Below are positions 34,503 to 46,199 of a DNA stretch of 64,000 nucleotides, in pieces (within the stretch, counting starts at the first letter, position 1; each line of letters begins with the position of its first letter). This DNA comes from Adiantum capillus-veneris (Eukaryota > Streptophyta > Polypodiopsida > Polypodiales > Pteridaceae). Under the pieces are notes generated by a model. It saw only the letters and a program-made list of their open reading frames with translations. It was not told the origin of the DNA and ran no database searches. The stretch lies in assembly GCA_014529385.2 (NCBI GenBank), contig CM043964.1, forward strand, positions 8,069,497 through 8,133,496, read 5' to 3'. The position numbers and the translations under genes are program-made.

Positions 34503-37500
34503 GTGCATGCGGTACAAAATTTATCCTTGAGGGTTGGGAGTCCGATCGATGTGCTTCCAGTGGTGGATGTTTTGCTTGAAAAGAAGAAGCATGTTCAAGC
34601 CTATATTGATGGTGATGCCCAAGTATTTGTGATCATAGAGTCTGCTATGAGGGATATTGGTATCAAAGCTGTCATCAGGTCCAATGTATGAATGAGGATG
34701 GCCAACCATGCCAAAGCTCGGTGTTTAGGCGTGGCACAGGATGTGAAGGTAAAGATCATGGGAATTGATTGCTGGATTGATCTTTTTATCATGAAAGTAG
34801 GAGAAAATGCTTATCCAATTATATTGGGGAGGCCATGGTTGTTAGCAATTGGGGCCAAGCAAGATTGGGAGAAGGGGGTATTTACCTTGCTGGATCGAGA
34901 AAATGGAGGGCAAATTGTGTTGGATCTGAAGACCAGGGAGAGCCACTTTCATCCATCAGCTGGGGGTGATAATCAAGATTCTAGCACCATTTATGAATAT
35001 GAAACCGAGTCGACTTATGATGAAGGGTCCACCAGTGTCAAAGAGGAAGAGAGCGATGAAGATTTATTGAAGCTGGATACATATTTATTCAGAATCACCA
35101 TAGATTCTTTGAGTGCCAATAAAGGTATGCAAGCCCCTGTCTGTAGTCTGAAGGTTAAAGAGGTGGAAGGTATGCTAGGTACAAATTTAACCAAGCAGGA
35201 GAAGGAAGGCTGTATGGACCTATGTGCATCCTATCCCGGTTTATTTGCAATGGAATATAAAGATTTGAGAGGAGCTAAAGGAGTGGAGCATCGGATCCTA
35301 CTTAAAGACGGACACAAGCCAAAAGCAAAGAAGCTAAGGAGGCTAGGAGATATTCAAAAGTAGGCTCTATTGCAGGAGATCAATAACTTGCTTGAGGTAG
35401 GTATTATATATCAAGTGAAAGAGTATGAGTGGGTTTCTTCTGTTGTCATTACTCCAAAGAAAAATGGTAAATGGCGCGTATGTGTAGACTATAAGCCCTT
35501 GAACGTTGCAACCTAGCAGAATCACTACCCTCTGCATTTCAGGATGATATTTTAAACTAGGTTGCCGGACACGAACACTATTCTATCACGGATGGTTTTT
35601 TAGGGTATTTTCAGATTGGTATTGCTTTGGAGGATTAGATGAAGAATGCCTTCATCTCCCTATGGGGGTGATTTGCCTACCACAGGATGCCTTTTGGAAT
35701 GGTGAATGCGTATGCTACATTTCAAGACTAGATGAACAAGGTGTTCGGGCCATACTTGGGTAACTTTATTAGAGTTTATATGAATGACATTGGTTGTTAT
35801 AGTTCCATGGCGAAACATTTGTCCAAGATGAGGCTGTGCTTTCAAAGGCTAGATGAAGAAGGAGGGCAGTTGAACCCAAAGAAGTGCAAGTTGGCACAAC
35901 CAAGGGCTTAGTTGTTGGGTCATGTGGTATCACAGAATGGAATAAAAGATGATCCAGAGAAGGTGAAGGCATTAGGTCTCATGGAGCATTAGGCCTTCTC
36001 TATGTGGTTTGATGGCGCTTACAGAAGGGTAACCCAAAAAGCAGGTGGAGGTGTGGTCATTCAAGATCCACACAACACATTTTTTCCAAAGCTTACGACG
36101 TGGAAGAGGTGCATACCAACAATGAGGCGAAGTATCTTACTTTACATCTAGGTCTAAAGCAGTGTATTAAATTTGGAATATCAAGGTTAGTAGTGAAAGG
36201 TGATGCTGTGTTGGTTATCAAACAACTTTTGAGCCAATGGTGGCAGGTAAAGAAGGATTCTCTCAAGAATTGGTTTTTCTCTATAAAGAAGCTGTTGAAT
36301 TTTTCTGAAGAGGTGCAGTTCAAACATGTGAGAAGGGAACAGAATCAGGAAGCAGATCAGTTGGCTAGCAGTCGTGTTCAAACTCATGTGTCGAGTTTGT
36401 ATGTGGCATCGGCTACTTATGCAGGCAGAGAGACTTTAAAAGACATTGATGATTTCTTGAGTACATGTCAATGTTTTGCAGGGCTTTCCAAGATACAAAA
36501 GAGAAGAATTTTTTAAAGAGCTCCAAAATTCACTCTGGTAGGAGAAGATTCTATGATGCACGGTCGAGATGGGGTGCTACGTCGAATCCTTTACAAGGAG
36601 GAGATTGCTATGGTATTGGAGAAGTGCCACAAAGAAAGCGAATATCAGGGTAAGGATCAAGTCTTGTTTTGTATTTTAAGGAGTGGGTTTTGGTGGCCTT
36701 CTGTTGTGCGAGATGTGCACCATTGGTGCAAGACGTGCCATGAGTGCCAAGTAATGGGTGAAAGATGACTGGTAGCCGAGCAACAAGGGGCTATCATAGC
36801 ACATGACTCTTTTGAAAAGTGGGGTTTGGATGTTGTCGGTCCATTGCCCAAGTCAATGAGTGGTAAAAATTATGTTGTGGTGGCCATATACTATCTCACC
36901 AGGTGGGTTGAGGCTAAAGTGGTTAGAGAGATAAATGCACATACTGTTGCCCATTTTGGTTTTGATTGCATATGCTCTCATTTTGGAGTACCTTGGGTGC
37001 TTATATCTGATCGATGAAAAAGGTTTAGAAGTAAGTTGGTATGTGACCTACTAGAAAAGTTGAGGATTCAACATCGATTTTCATCTCCTTACCATCCACA
37101 GTGCAATGGTTTGGTGGAAAGTGCCAATGGACAAATAGTCAAGATGCTTACTAAGTACATGTATCAGTAGGCTGAAGAGAGGGGATCTAACCTTGACAAA
37201 TGTTTTTGGGGCTTACAGGACTTCGTACAATGTGGCTACCAACTTTACTCCTTATGAGTTGGTCTATGGCAAGGAAGCAATATTACTCGTACATGTGCAG
37301 TTAGGAGTGCTCAAAGGTTTGTGGCAGATTGGCAAAGCTCATCAAGATGTTTTGCAGGACAAGATTACAAGTCTTGAAACTTTGAAGATGGATTGTGAGG
37401 TGGCAGAGACTTTTATGTGAAGCAGCGAGAGAAAAGAGTAGCAAAGCTCAACCAACATTTTCTAGAAAAGCTGATTGAGAAGGGAGATCTAGTGATGAAG

Positions 37501-37727
37501 TACAAGAGCTATCTTGACTTCACCTTTCAAAAGAAATTAAAAAAAAGTGGACAGGGCCTTACAAGGTCCATCAAGATTTTCCCAATGGTACCTACTCATT
37601 AATGAAGATGGATGGTCGTTTTCTCAAGAATAAGGTCCATGGTGTGAGTCTCAAGCTATATTTTGAGAGAGAGCTGGTGCCAGTAGTGTATCAAGTTCTC
37701 ATGGAGGGGGCTGGGCAACCAAACTAA
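34503..37727 (+). pseudogene. Gypsy-3 pol: protease, RT, second RNase H, integrase
   Basis: Protease: YIDGDAQVFV (DGD instead of the DGG of relatives), a TGA at 34689, then PIILGRPWLLA. RT (35364-35990): ITPKKNGKWRVCVDYKPLN, GYFQIGIAL, RMPFGMVNAYATFQ and YMNDIG in place of YxDD. The RT-linked RNase H is absent: sequence jumps near 35990-36003 from the RT thumb to the second RNase H (WFDGAYRRVTQKAGGG, NNEAKYLTLHLGL, EADQLAS). Integrase: HWCKTCHECQ, GLDVVGP, ISDR, NGLVESANG. A GPY-like tail is frame-shifted; the frame ends at about 37727. Stops include 35361, 36514, 36766, 37015 and 37168. Same lineage as Gypsy-1 by domain order; the RT-RNase H deletion is specific to this copy. Confidence 0.85.
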
Positions 37728-37844
37728 GCAGTCTTCTCATATGCTAGGAATAAAACTATGTACATACAGTCGAGTTTTTTGGGTTTTCTCATAATGTTCT
37801 CAGTGTTTGCAGTTTGTAGGGGAATAAAGATCTTATGTGTTTGA

Positions 37845-37866
37845 GCATAAATGATCAACTAGGGGG
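37845..37866 (+). promoter_or_regulatory. Gypsy-3 polypurine tract
   Basis: ACTAGGGGG lies directly before the LTR start TGAGCAATGATGG. Upstream, TTGA and TCAA flank GCATAAATGA, at most a weak remnant of the pre-PPT hairpin seen in Gypsy-1 and -2. Confidence 0.55.
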
Positions 37867-40397
37867 TGAGCAATGATGGTACAACCAAAGTGTGTCAACC
37901 ATAGAAGATGGCATGGGTAGATATGTGAAGGCTAGCAGAAGCATAGGAAAGGGCTGGGGCAGCTAGAGAGATCATGGGCTAATAGGTAGCAACAAAGATG
38001 TATATTGATGCGGTTTATAGGCCAAGAAAGGATCCAAAAGGGGCTAATTTGGGGAGCAGGTGAAGGAGGTGCAAGATGCAGCTTTTGGGTCCAAGAATGT
38101 AGAGCTTGAGGTGCTGAAGGAGCAGGTCAAGCCGGCTCATTGAACAAAGCTACGGACCCCAAGTTATCAACGGTTGAATGTTCAGTGTGCTACATATTCT
38201 TGTCAAACAAGGCAGCTCGGGATAGGTGGCCTAAGTGGATAATAGGGTATAGGCTCGTAGTGCTCAATTTATGGAGCCTACCTGTCTTTTCAGATTGCAA
38301 ATTGAAGCTACGGATTGCAGTTTATGGCCAGTTGAAGTTTTGCCAAGGGGCTAAGTTGGTGCCCACTTGGCCACATGGGGAGTCGTGCAATCTGGCATTT
38401 TTTGGACCACGACAAAGTTAGAGAAGGTGCTATGTGGTGTATGGAGCTAGCAGGAGTTGATTGCATGTCAAATGGAGCTCAGAGCAGAAAGTTCATTAGG
38501 AAGAGGATGGGATGTAGGAGGGCCTTTTTATTTGCCATGAGCTTATGGAGGTGACTAACATTTTGACAAATAGGTGAATGCCATGTGTGCAAGAATGTTG
38601 GGTGTGTAAGAGATGTGTAAGAGTGGTCAAAGGATGCACTTTTCCTCCCAAAAAGGAATTGGAAAGTTTCATGTTTCTCAGCCTTCCATAACTCCCACAT
38701 ATGATCTCCGATTTGAGCGGAGATCAGAGATCTGTAATCTACACGTCAAGCTCTATCCATAGATATGCTATATGATATGGTTTTATCCGCTAGATTTTAA
38801 ATTTCATTTTGGGGGGAAACTTTGAAATCAAATAAACTAGCCATTTTTCCTGTTTGAATTCAAAAGATGTCTTTTGATTACTTTCTTAATACTAAAGGTT
38901 TAACTTCCTTAAGCTGCCAAATAAAGAGGCCCTCCTAAACCCCATTCTCGTCCTAATGTACAACAGTTGGAAAGATCGAGTGCATTTGTTTGGGATTAAT
39001 TGCAGATGACTTTCTTGGTTTTTGCAGCCTCGATTTGGGGGTCTCCGGGAATTTTGAACTGTGGCAAAACTGGATGAGTGTGGAGCCTATCATGTGAGCT
39101 TGTGGTTGGGTTTTATGGCTCCGTAATCGGATCGTTGGGTGGCAACTGGCAAGCAATGCAAATTGGGGAAGCAAAAATGGTTTTTTTGAAGCTTTTTGGG
39201 GAATTTAATGAGGCTTGGGAAGTCCATGGAGCTAATGGGCGCCAAGTGGCAGGCAGTAATCCCACATTTGCGGAGTAGAGATGGGCCGGCAAGGTATATA
39301 TCCTACAGCGTGAGGTCACTTGAGGTACGTGAGGTGAGGGGAGATGCCCCTTGAGCACAGCAATGGCGGGTTCTCTCGGCTCTGTGTTGGCGATGCCGGT
39401 GGCGCACAACGACATTAATGTTGGAAGGTTGTGGCGGCGTGGCATTGGTCGTAGCCAATGATCAGTGGTCTTGCTATCGTGGCCATCGGCGATGATGATG
39501 TGGTAGCCCTTAAGGGACTAGTCCCGCAGGCCCAAGGCCGCCAAAAATTTTTGAAGGTAAAGGGGTACCCCCACAATAGCGATGTCGCTATTGATCAACA
39601 AGGGGAGGATCCCACGGCAAATGATAGAAGAGAGGGAGAGAGAGTCCCAAAGCCGGTGAAGGGGGGCAATCCCACCACATGTAGTGAAGTGATAGTGTTC
39701 GAAGATCTAGAGGGCATTCCCAAAGGCCCAAGAGGGCAAGTGCAAGGGCGGCCAAATTGGGCAGAGAGAGGTACCATCAATTTCCAAAAAAATCAAATGT
39801 GCCAAGTGGTAGCAATGCAAGCGCATTCTAAATGAAGCTTTAGTTGATTGCACGAGCTCGATAGCTCCTTGTTTTTTCTTTTTTTTTAGCCTTAGCCAAG
39901 CCCTATAAAAGGGTATTGAAGTGAATCTTTTAGGGCTTTTTTGCCAAAGAGAGTGGTTGGAGGCTTGCAAGAATGTGTATTGTAAGCTTTCCATTAGAGA
40001 TGTAGCCTTGGTTGTACTATCTCCCTATGCAATACTACTAAGCATTTGCTCCTCTTTCTTGTGTTGCTTCTTCCCATCCTCGTCCTTTTCTCTCGTTCTT
40101 TGTGTACTTGCCAGTGCTTGCTGAGGGTATGCCTGCAGCTTGAAGTGTGTTACCAAGAGAGCAGAATCGGGGTGTTTTGTGAGCCAAAAAGGGTGAGCTG
40201 AGCAGTGTTGGTGCATTTGTTTTGAACAGTGTTTCTGCAAGGTATGAGATAGTTTTTCTGTGTGCTAAGGTGGGTGTGTTAGTTCAAATTAGTCAATTTG
40301 AAGGTGTTATTTGAGAGGTTTGGGGTGATGTGGATACCTTGAGCTGTAGGGAGGCTTTGTGTTGTGTGTCGGGTCTTGACCTCATTCCCCCTCTCCA
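37867..40397 (+). repeat. Gypsy-3 right LTR
   Basis: About 2.5 kb from TGAGCAATGATGG to CCCCCTCTCCA, the longest LTR in the window. A TATA-like CCCTATAAAAGGG is at about 39900. Its second half matches the left LTR. Confidence 0.8.
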
Positions 40398-40449
40398 TCG
40401 TGCATCGTACGTACGTGTGCATACGCATGCATTCTCACCCCATCCCCCT

Positions 40450-41402
40450 CCACACACACACATATGTCTGGGTGTAGGAGACGTATTGGTACTCCTCTCT
40501 AGTACTTCAATTTGAATAGCTAATCACCACTTCACATTGTAGTTTTATTAAATTGAAGAATTGCATCCATCTCAAGATCGTAAGGCACCATATCCTCATC
40601 AACAAAGTGTAACTTGTCATTGCACACACCTCTAGATAAGTTTCTTGTTGCTACTTTCAAATAGATAGCATGTGCATGCACATCAATACAAATCACATTT
40701 TAATTTATATCTCATAACTGAATTCTCGCATCATCTTGTTGTGTGTTTGGAGTTTGTGATGGAATTTTTCATCATATGGTGAGTGTTTTGTGTTTTTCTT
40801 TCATATGTTAAAAGTGCTATAAATACCACGTTTTCATTGTGATCATATCTACTTACACTGCAACCACATTAATTGTTAGAAAGAGCTAGTCGCACACCTC
40901 AAATTGCTAGAGAAGGGGTATGGGTCTCTCTTTACTTGTATATCATCTTTCTAAAGGTGTCTTGGGTTAGGGGTTTCAACTTTTTTATCTCTTTCTAGAT
41001 ATTTTTGAGACACTCATTTTACTTCCTATTGTCGTTCATCTCTCTTTTGCCTCCTCTATCACATCTCTCACTAGAACTAGCCCAGTGTTGTCCCGACTCA
41101 CCTCTCAAACAGATTATCCCTTGAAAATGAATAATTTGATCTTCCTAGTACACAAGAATTGTAGCACACCATGGTATAAGTTTTGTATCTTCTACATGAA
41201 TGCAACAATCTCATTATCTTCTACCAAATTATAAGTAGAGTAGGCGGCTAGCCACATTCGACAACATTGGTCATACTGTCACCAGTGCAGAGTTTTAAAA
41301 TCAAATTTGAGGATTATGACAAAAAATTGTAACAGGTTTCAATTGCATGCATGTGCATGCAATTGAAACCCGTTAATCATTGCATGTACATGCAATGATT
41401 AA
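40450..41402. repeat. Unclassified dispersed repeat R1, copy 2
   Basis: It is directly repeated relative to copy 1 (3735-4920), starting after a short CA run and GTGTAGGAGACG. It lacks the 254-base block between GACG repeats found in copy 1. It ends in two abutting palindromes that copy 1 has only in short form. Confidence 0.65.
41331..41402. repeat. Two abutting palindromes
   Basis: 41331-41374 is a 44-bp inverted repeat (left arm AACAGGTTTCAATTGCATGCA, one mismatch, 2-base centre). 41373-41402 is a perfect 30-bp palindrome with half-site TTAATCATTGCATGT. Both are built around CATGCA (RY-type) words. Confidence 0.85.
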
Positions 41403-43815
41403 TTTGACCTTGCTTCTTGTTCCTATCAAAGTTAGGAGGCAAGGAGATTTCTTGTTATGGTTAGTGTTATTAGACGGATTAATGTGGGATTGATATCTAC
41501 CTTTCTTATTTTTTGCATTTAAGGACAAGCTAATAGCTTTAGATAATGAATCTGGCTCAAATATATCTACCTCATCACCAATCTAAAGTGTTAACCCTAA
41601 TATATATTTACATTTTAGTTTCTTGCGATTGACATGTTTAACGAATTGTAGTTGAATGAGATAGTTCCAAAAATGATGTCCAAGGATGACATCTGCAAGC
41701 ATGTCTTTTGAACTCTTCACTTGAAACTTTACCTGCTCTTCATGCTTTTGGATGCTAAGAATAGCAACCATTTCTTCTTGACTTGTAGCTGGACCTTGCA
41801 TTGCTTTGGTATTCTGTTTGCCTTGAGTATTCGCTAGAATGCTTTGGACATTCTCTAAAACCATATTGCACTTTGCTTCTTGATCCAATAAAGCGTTGCA
41901 TTAACACTTTATCCATTTGTACTATTGAGGACTATAGCTATTCTCATTGGTGGTTCTCTTTAAGATCTATGTTCTGATTCTGCCATAGTCTTATCTTGAT
42001 CTAGCTTGGTCTCGATGGAAGGTGACTTTAGACTTTAAGTTTCATTCATGAGAAAGCCTATATATCGTTGGACGCTTGAAATTTGATGCCACCTTTTGCT
42101 GTTGGAAAAAAGTGTCAAAAAATCATTAATGCTCGAAGCAAAAACTAAGACGAAAATAGGGTTGGATGTTGCAAATCCACCACCTAATGCATGGGATGTT
42201 GGGAAAATGCTAATAATGTCGAGTATGGGCTCACCAATTTTGGGAGATGAGCCGAAAGCCGATGTCATTCTTTATCTCTCCGTGTTGAAGTTAAGAGGCC
42301 ACTGCGTGAAGAAAATGGTAAAGTCAAGGCTATGCCACCGGAAAGTTGATGGTGAGGTACATTGGGAGGAGAGCCCCAAACTGCTGTCTCGCTCTTGTCT
42401 TGCTATGTCAAAGCCGAGAAGAAGATGCCAATGAAGTCTTCTGCCACCAAACAAAATTTCTGAAATGCCAACTCGGTGAAGAATTTGTGTATATGTGTAG
42501 ATAAAAAAGACACAATCCTTGCTTCTCTATCTCCAAGTTGGAAGAGAGACACTCAAAATCCCTCATCAATGCTCTGAGTGTGTGTGCATGCATGTGCACA
42601 TTCTTGCTTAAGAAAGAGTGTATGCACACCCTTTTGCTTAAGCTCACATTAAAAGGCTCCAAAGACTCTGCCCAATTTTTTCTAATTCAACTTTGCAAAG
42701 CTTCAAAGTCCAAAACTACCCAGTGCTACTCTATGGTTGCAATGTGTGTGTATGTGTGTGTGTGCACAACCACACAATGAGTGATTTGCTACAAATTGCA
42801 TCCAACACTAACTCACACACTCTTAATTCTTTTGTGCACTGCTCCCAATTGGCTCTTCACCCTCTGCTCAATTATCTTGTTGCAACTCTTGGTTTCCCTA
42901 TACCTGCTTCTCCTAATTTTGTTTTACTTTCAGATAGGCTCAATTCAAAAGCTTGATTTTCTACACTAGCGGATCTCCTACACATCCAAATCTTAGGAAG
43001 ATTCTCCCAAGGGGAGCTGTGCATGTGGGGTGGGAGAGGAGAATCTAGGCTTGGAGTCGAAGAGGGATTTAATACCACGTGTGAGGGCTATGGCCAATGC
43101 TTATGCATGCGGGGGGAGGGGCGCTAGCCTTAAAGGGAAAAACACCACACTTGTGTAGGAGAGAGTGTGTGTCAACTTTAGGTAAGCGTTGGCTCACATC
43201 TTACTGAACCGGCTCAAGTCTACTGAGCATAGCCTTTTGTAACTATTCCAAAATCGGCATCGTTGCCAAGGGCTACCTAGAGAGTTATTAATGTAAAGCT
43301 GCAAATCTACATCTACCTCGGACATAGCACGTTCTGACCACACTGTAGGTGTTGCAGATGGCACCACGCAAGGCTTGCAATAGACTCTATAGTGGTGCCA
43401 TGGCTACGATTTGGAATTGAGCCGGTGGTCGTGGCCTTGGAACCTCCACATTGCAGTGAGGAATGTACGACATCCTTTGCATGACTAGAAAATGTAACGG
43501 TAACCAACATTTTATTCAAAAAAAGGCTTGGTAGCACAGTTATCTATTACGGACTAATGTGTCTTGTGTGACCACGACTTTAGCAATGACAACTGCATGC
43601 CACCTGGATATGAATCTCCCGCTCTTGGCATAATTGACAGTAATTCCAAATTACCTATGCCATTATCCCTCATGACTACTATTTTGTGTGTCCGTTTCCT
43701 TCTAGTGATGGGCGACGCGGTAGCTCCGATATTCTTCACCCACTCATAGAAAACTAGCCTCCTGGCCAATTTTCTATTGTTGTGACATTGGCACACACAT
43801 TCGGGTGCATGTCTG
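41403..43815. other. Spacer, nothing recognised
   Basis: Open frames here (for example 41583-41888 minus and 42096-42434 plus) carry no motif I know. 41583-41888 minus has gag-like Lys/Gln-rich helices (AKCNMVLENVQSILANTQ) but cannot be assigned. Confidence 0.45.
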
Positions 43816-43929
43816 TGTGTTTGTGTGTGTATGTATGTGTGTGTGTGCGTGTATGTGTGTGTGTGTGTGAGAGAAAGAGAGAGAGACAAAGAGAGAGAGA
43901 GGAGTTTTGATTTCAGTGTCGTCCCTATG

Positions 43930-43974
<45 letters not shown>

Positions 43975-43985
43975 CCACAGAGGCG

Positions 43986-44069
<84 letters not shown>
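43816..44069. repeat. Inverted compound microsatellite cluster
   Basis: (TG)n(GA)n at 43816-43902, then about 30 bases of unique sequence, (TC)n(AC)n at about 43933-43974, and (GA)n at 43989-44069. The first two blocks are reverse complements and can pair. Long Ser/Leu or Arg/Glu frames across this region are repeat artefacts. Confidence 0.95.
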
Positions 44070-44071
<2 letters not shown>

Positions 44072-44136
44072 GCATGGCAACATCTTTTTTGCTTACATTG
44101 GCGAGAGTGAGCCGATGGAATAACGGCTGTAGAGTG

Positions 44137-45855
44137 AACCCTAGTACCTACCTGGTTATAAGTATATACCAAATCTCAAGCTGTGAAGAAAAGAACAAGA
44201 ATTCGCATGTAAACACCAAATTGTTTAAGCATAAAACCAGAATCCCCAATTTTTTATCTCGGCATACCAAGAGCTTCTTCCAAATATAGTTATTATATGT
44301 GTATGAAAAACCTATAACCAAGTAAAGCATCCAAGTAATACAATCCAAATCTTTGCAAGTTAAGATCAATTTCCCTATACCATAGTACCTTACAACTTTT
44401 AGTAAGTAAACAACTCAGAAAGCCATCAGCTCCGAGAAATATTATCCCAGGCCAAAAGAGCAACAGCCAGAGCCGGATTTTCCCATGGAAATCTATGTGA
44501 CTTCATCGAGACGTATTTGCTTAGGCCAGAAAGGTACCATCCAAAGCCAGTCGGAATTTCATGTAAAGCACAACCATCTCATGCCATACTTATCAAATCC
44601 CACAATAATCAACAATCCTCAACTCCGAGAAGTAATAACACAAGTAGAAGCCAAATACCAAGCTGTGAAAAAACCAGAATTTTCATGTATATACCCGGTT
44701 GTGAAGCATAAAAATGAGAGTCCTTTGAAAACAAAAGAAAATTCAATTTTCTTCATGGCGGAATAACCAGAAATACCACCCAGATTTTAGCCATATACTC
44801 ACCATCAATAAACATAACTCAGAATACTCTATGTCAATGCAAGATTAGATGCCAAATAAAACTAAGTGTGAGTGCTGAGAGTACTAGGTATGCAGCGAAC
44901 AACTGAATTCTTTCTCTACTTACAAACCCGAATGAACAGAACTTTCCATGTCAAGGAAAGGTTTCCATTGTACCAAGCATCATTTCCATTATATTATGCA
45001 AAGGAACTCAACCTGAGACGAAGCATTAGCCAATGGTTGGACCTCCAATACCTACTTTCCTTTTGCCATGGTAAAATACACACCAAGCAAGCACTACTTC
45101 TTATGCACTAACCCTTAGTTACCACATAGAGTGTACAAGGATTTCAAACTCACATACTCGACAGGTAAGTGAGGAAGACCCTCACCTTTTATACAGTTGC
45201 TGCTCGAATTAGCCGAATATCCTTCGTCTTGCAGCTCGATTCTAGCTATGCACTCGGGTAGCCTTGAATGGCCCATGTGCTTCGTCGCTCTCACCACTAA
45301 TGCTTCCCACCTTCGTCGGCTTAATCACTGTGCTGGAGAGAATCACCCATCCCTCTTTACGCGCTCTGAGTGTGCCCTTATTATTAGATATCCTTACTTA
45401 AGGGAAAATTTACCTTTTTAAAATGCTTTTATAAAACTCAACTTCCCATGAGGTAGGTTTTGCTGCCTAGATCTCAATTAGACTCACCTTATTTTTTAAT
45501 TCAAAGGCTTTACCATGTAATCTAGCATGCATAGACGATAGTTTTTTGGTTTTCTCCCATCAATGGTGTTTGAAGTTGTTGGGATGCTACATCTCAAGGA
45601 TTAGAACACCATATTACCTTTTAAATCAATAGGTTGTGAATTGCATACTGTAGGGGCCGTTGCACAAGGGAGCCTAAAATTATCCACTTTAAGCTAATAA
45701 TCCTTGCCATTTTTTTTTTGTGTGTGTGCCTACCCATACCTTTTAAATCAATAGGTTGTGAATTGCATACTGTAGGGGCCTTTGCACAAGGGAGCCTAAA
45801 ATTCTCCACTTTAAGCTAATACTCCTTGCCATTTGTGTGTGTGTGTGTGCCCACC
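44137..45855. repeat. 1.7-kb duplicated segment, copy 1
   Basis: It matches 50281-51915 in direct orientation from ACCCTAGTAC to CTCCTTGCCATTTGTGTG, with scattered substitutions and small indels. It includes an internal 122-bp tandem duplication (45621-45742 and 45743-45861) that is absent from copy 2. No protein family is recognised. A possible minus-strand frame at 45115-45297 is interrupted in copy 2. Confidence 0.8.
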
Positions 45856-45861
45856 CATACC
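45621..45861. repeat. 122-bp tandem duplication
   Basis: TTAAATCAATAGGTTGTG starts at 45621 and again at 45743. Both units end with a TG run and CCCATACC. Confidence 0.9.
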
Positions 45862-46199
45862 CAGGCACATACCTAATAAGGTCATAGAACCATTAGGTAT
45901 GGGCCTACTTCCTTAGTAGATTGCAGAGAAACCCAGCATCTATTCTGGCACCCGGCCAATTATTCAGGCAAATTGCTTTGCTAATACTAGCAACCAATTC
46001 TTTACGTAAAATTACAGAATTTTCCAATCAGCTTGTTTATTTCTTCAAATGCAAAAAAGTTATCTGACGAAGAGTATATTATAAGTGACTAAATACATAA
46101 GTAGGTGTTACTCGCATTCTTAATTGGTTTGTTACTTTTCCTTTTAATGAATTTAGTAGGACTAAGTGACAGATTATCTTGCTTCCAAAAGAAGTGTGT

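Larger units (their letters stand above)
16645..40397 (+). mobile_element. Gypsy-3: old Ty3/gypsy element hosting a nested array
   Basis: Homologous LTR sequence lies at 16645-17594 and 38990-40397. Between them, in order and one orientation, are a gag N-terminus (17671-18175), the Gypsy-2 array (18176-33797), the rest of gag (33802-34296), PR, RT, a second RNase H and INT (34503-37727), and a polypurine tract. Taking out the array and one GAGG leaves gag in frame across the junction, which shows that both halves belong to one element. Many stops and frameshifts make it inactive. Confidence 0.88.

Noticed and set aside
38140-38421. 93-codon ORF in the Gypsy-3 right LTR
   Set aside because: It lies in LTR sequence, has no domain, and the matching part of the left LTR is missing, so conservation cannot be tested.
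43774-44289. ORFs of 132 and 154 codons on opposite strands
   Set aside because: Both are dominated by Ser/Leu, Arg/Glu or His/Thr runs from the microsatellite cluster.
45115-45297. Possible 5' exon with GGTGAG donor in the duplicated segment
   Set aside because: The frame is broken in the other copy (51354-51590), so coding conservation is not supported.
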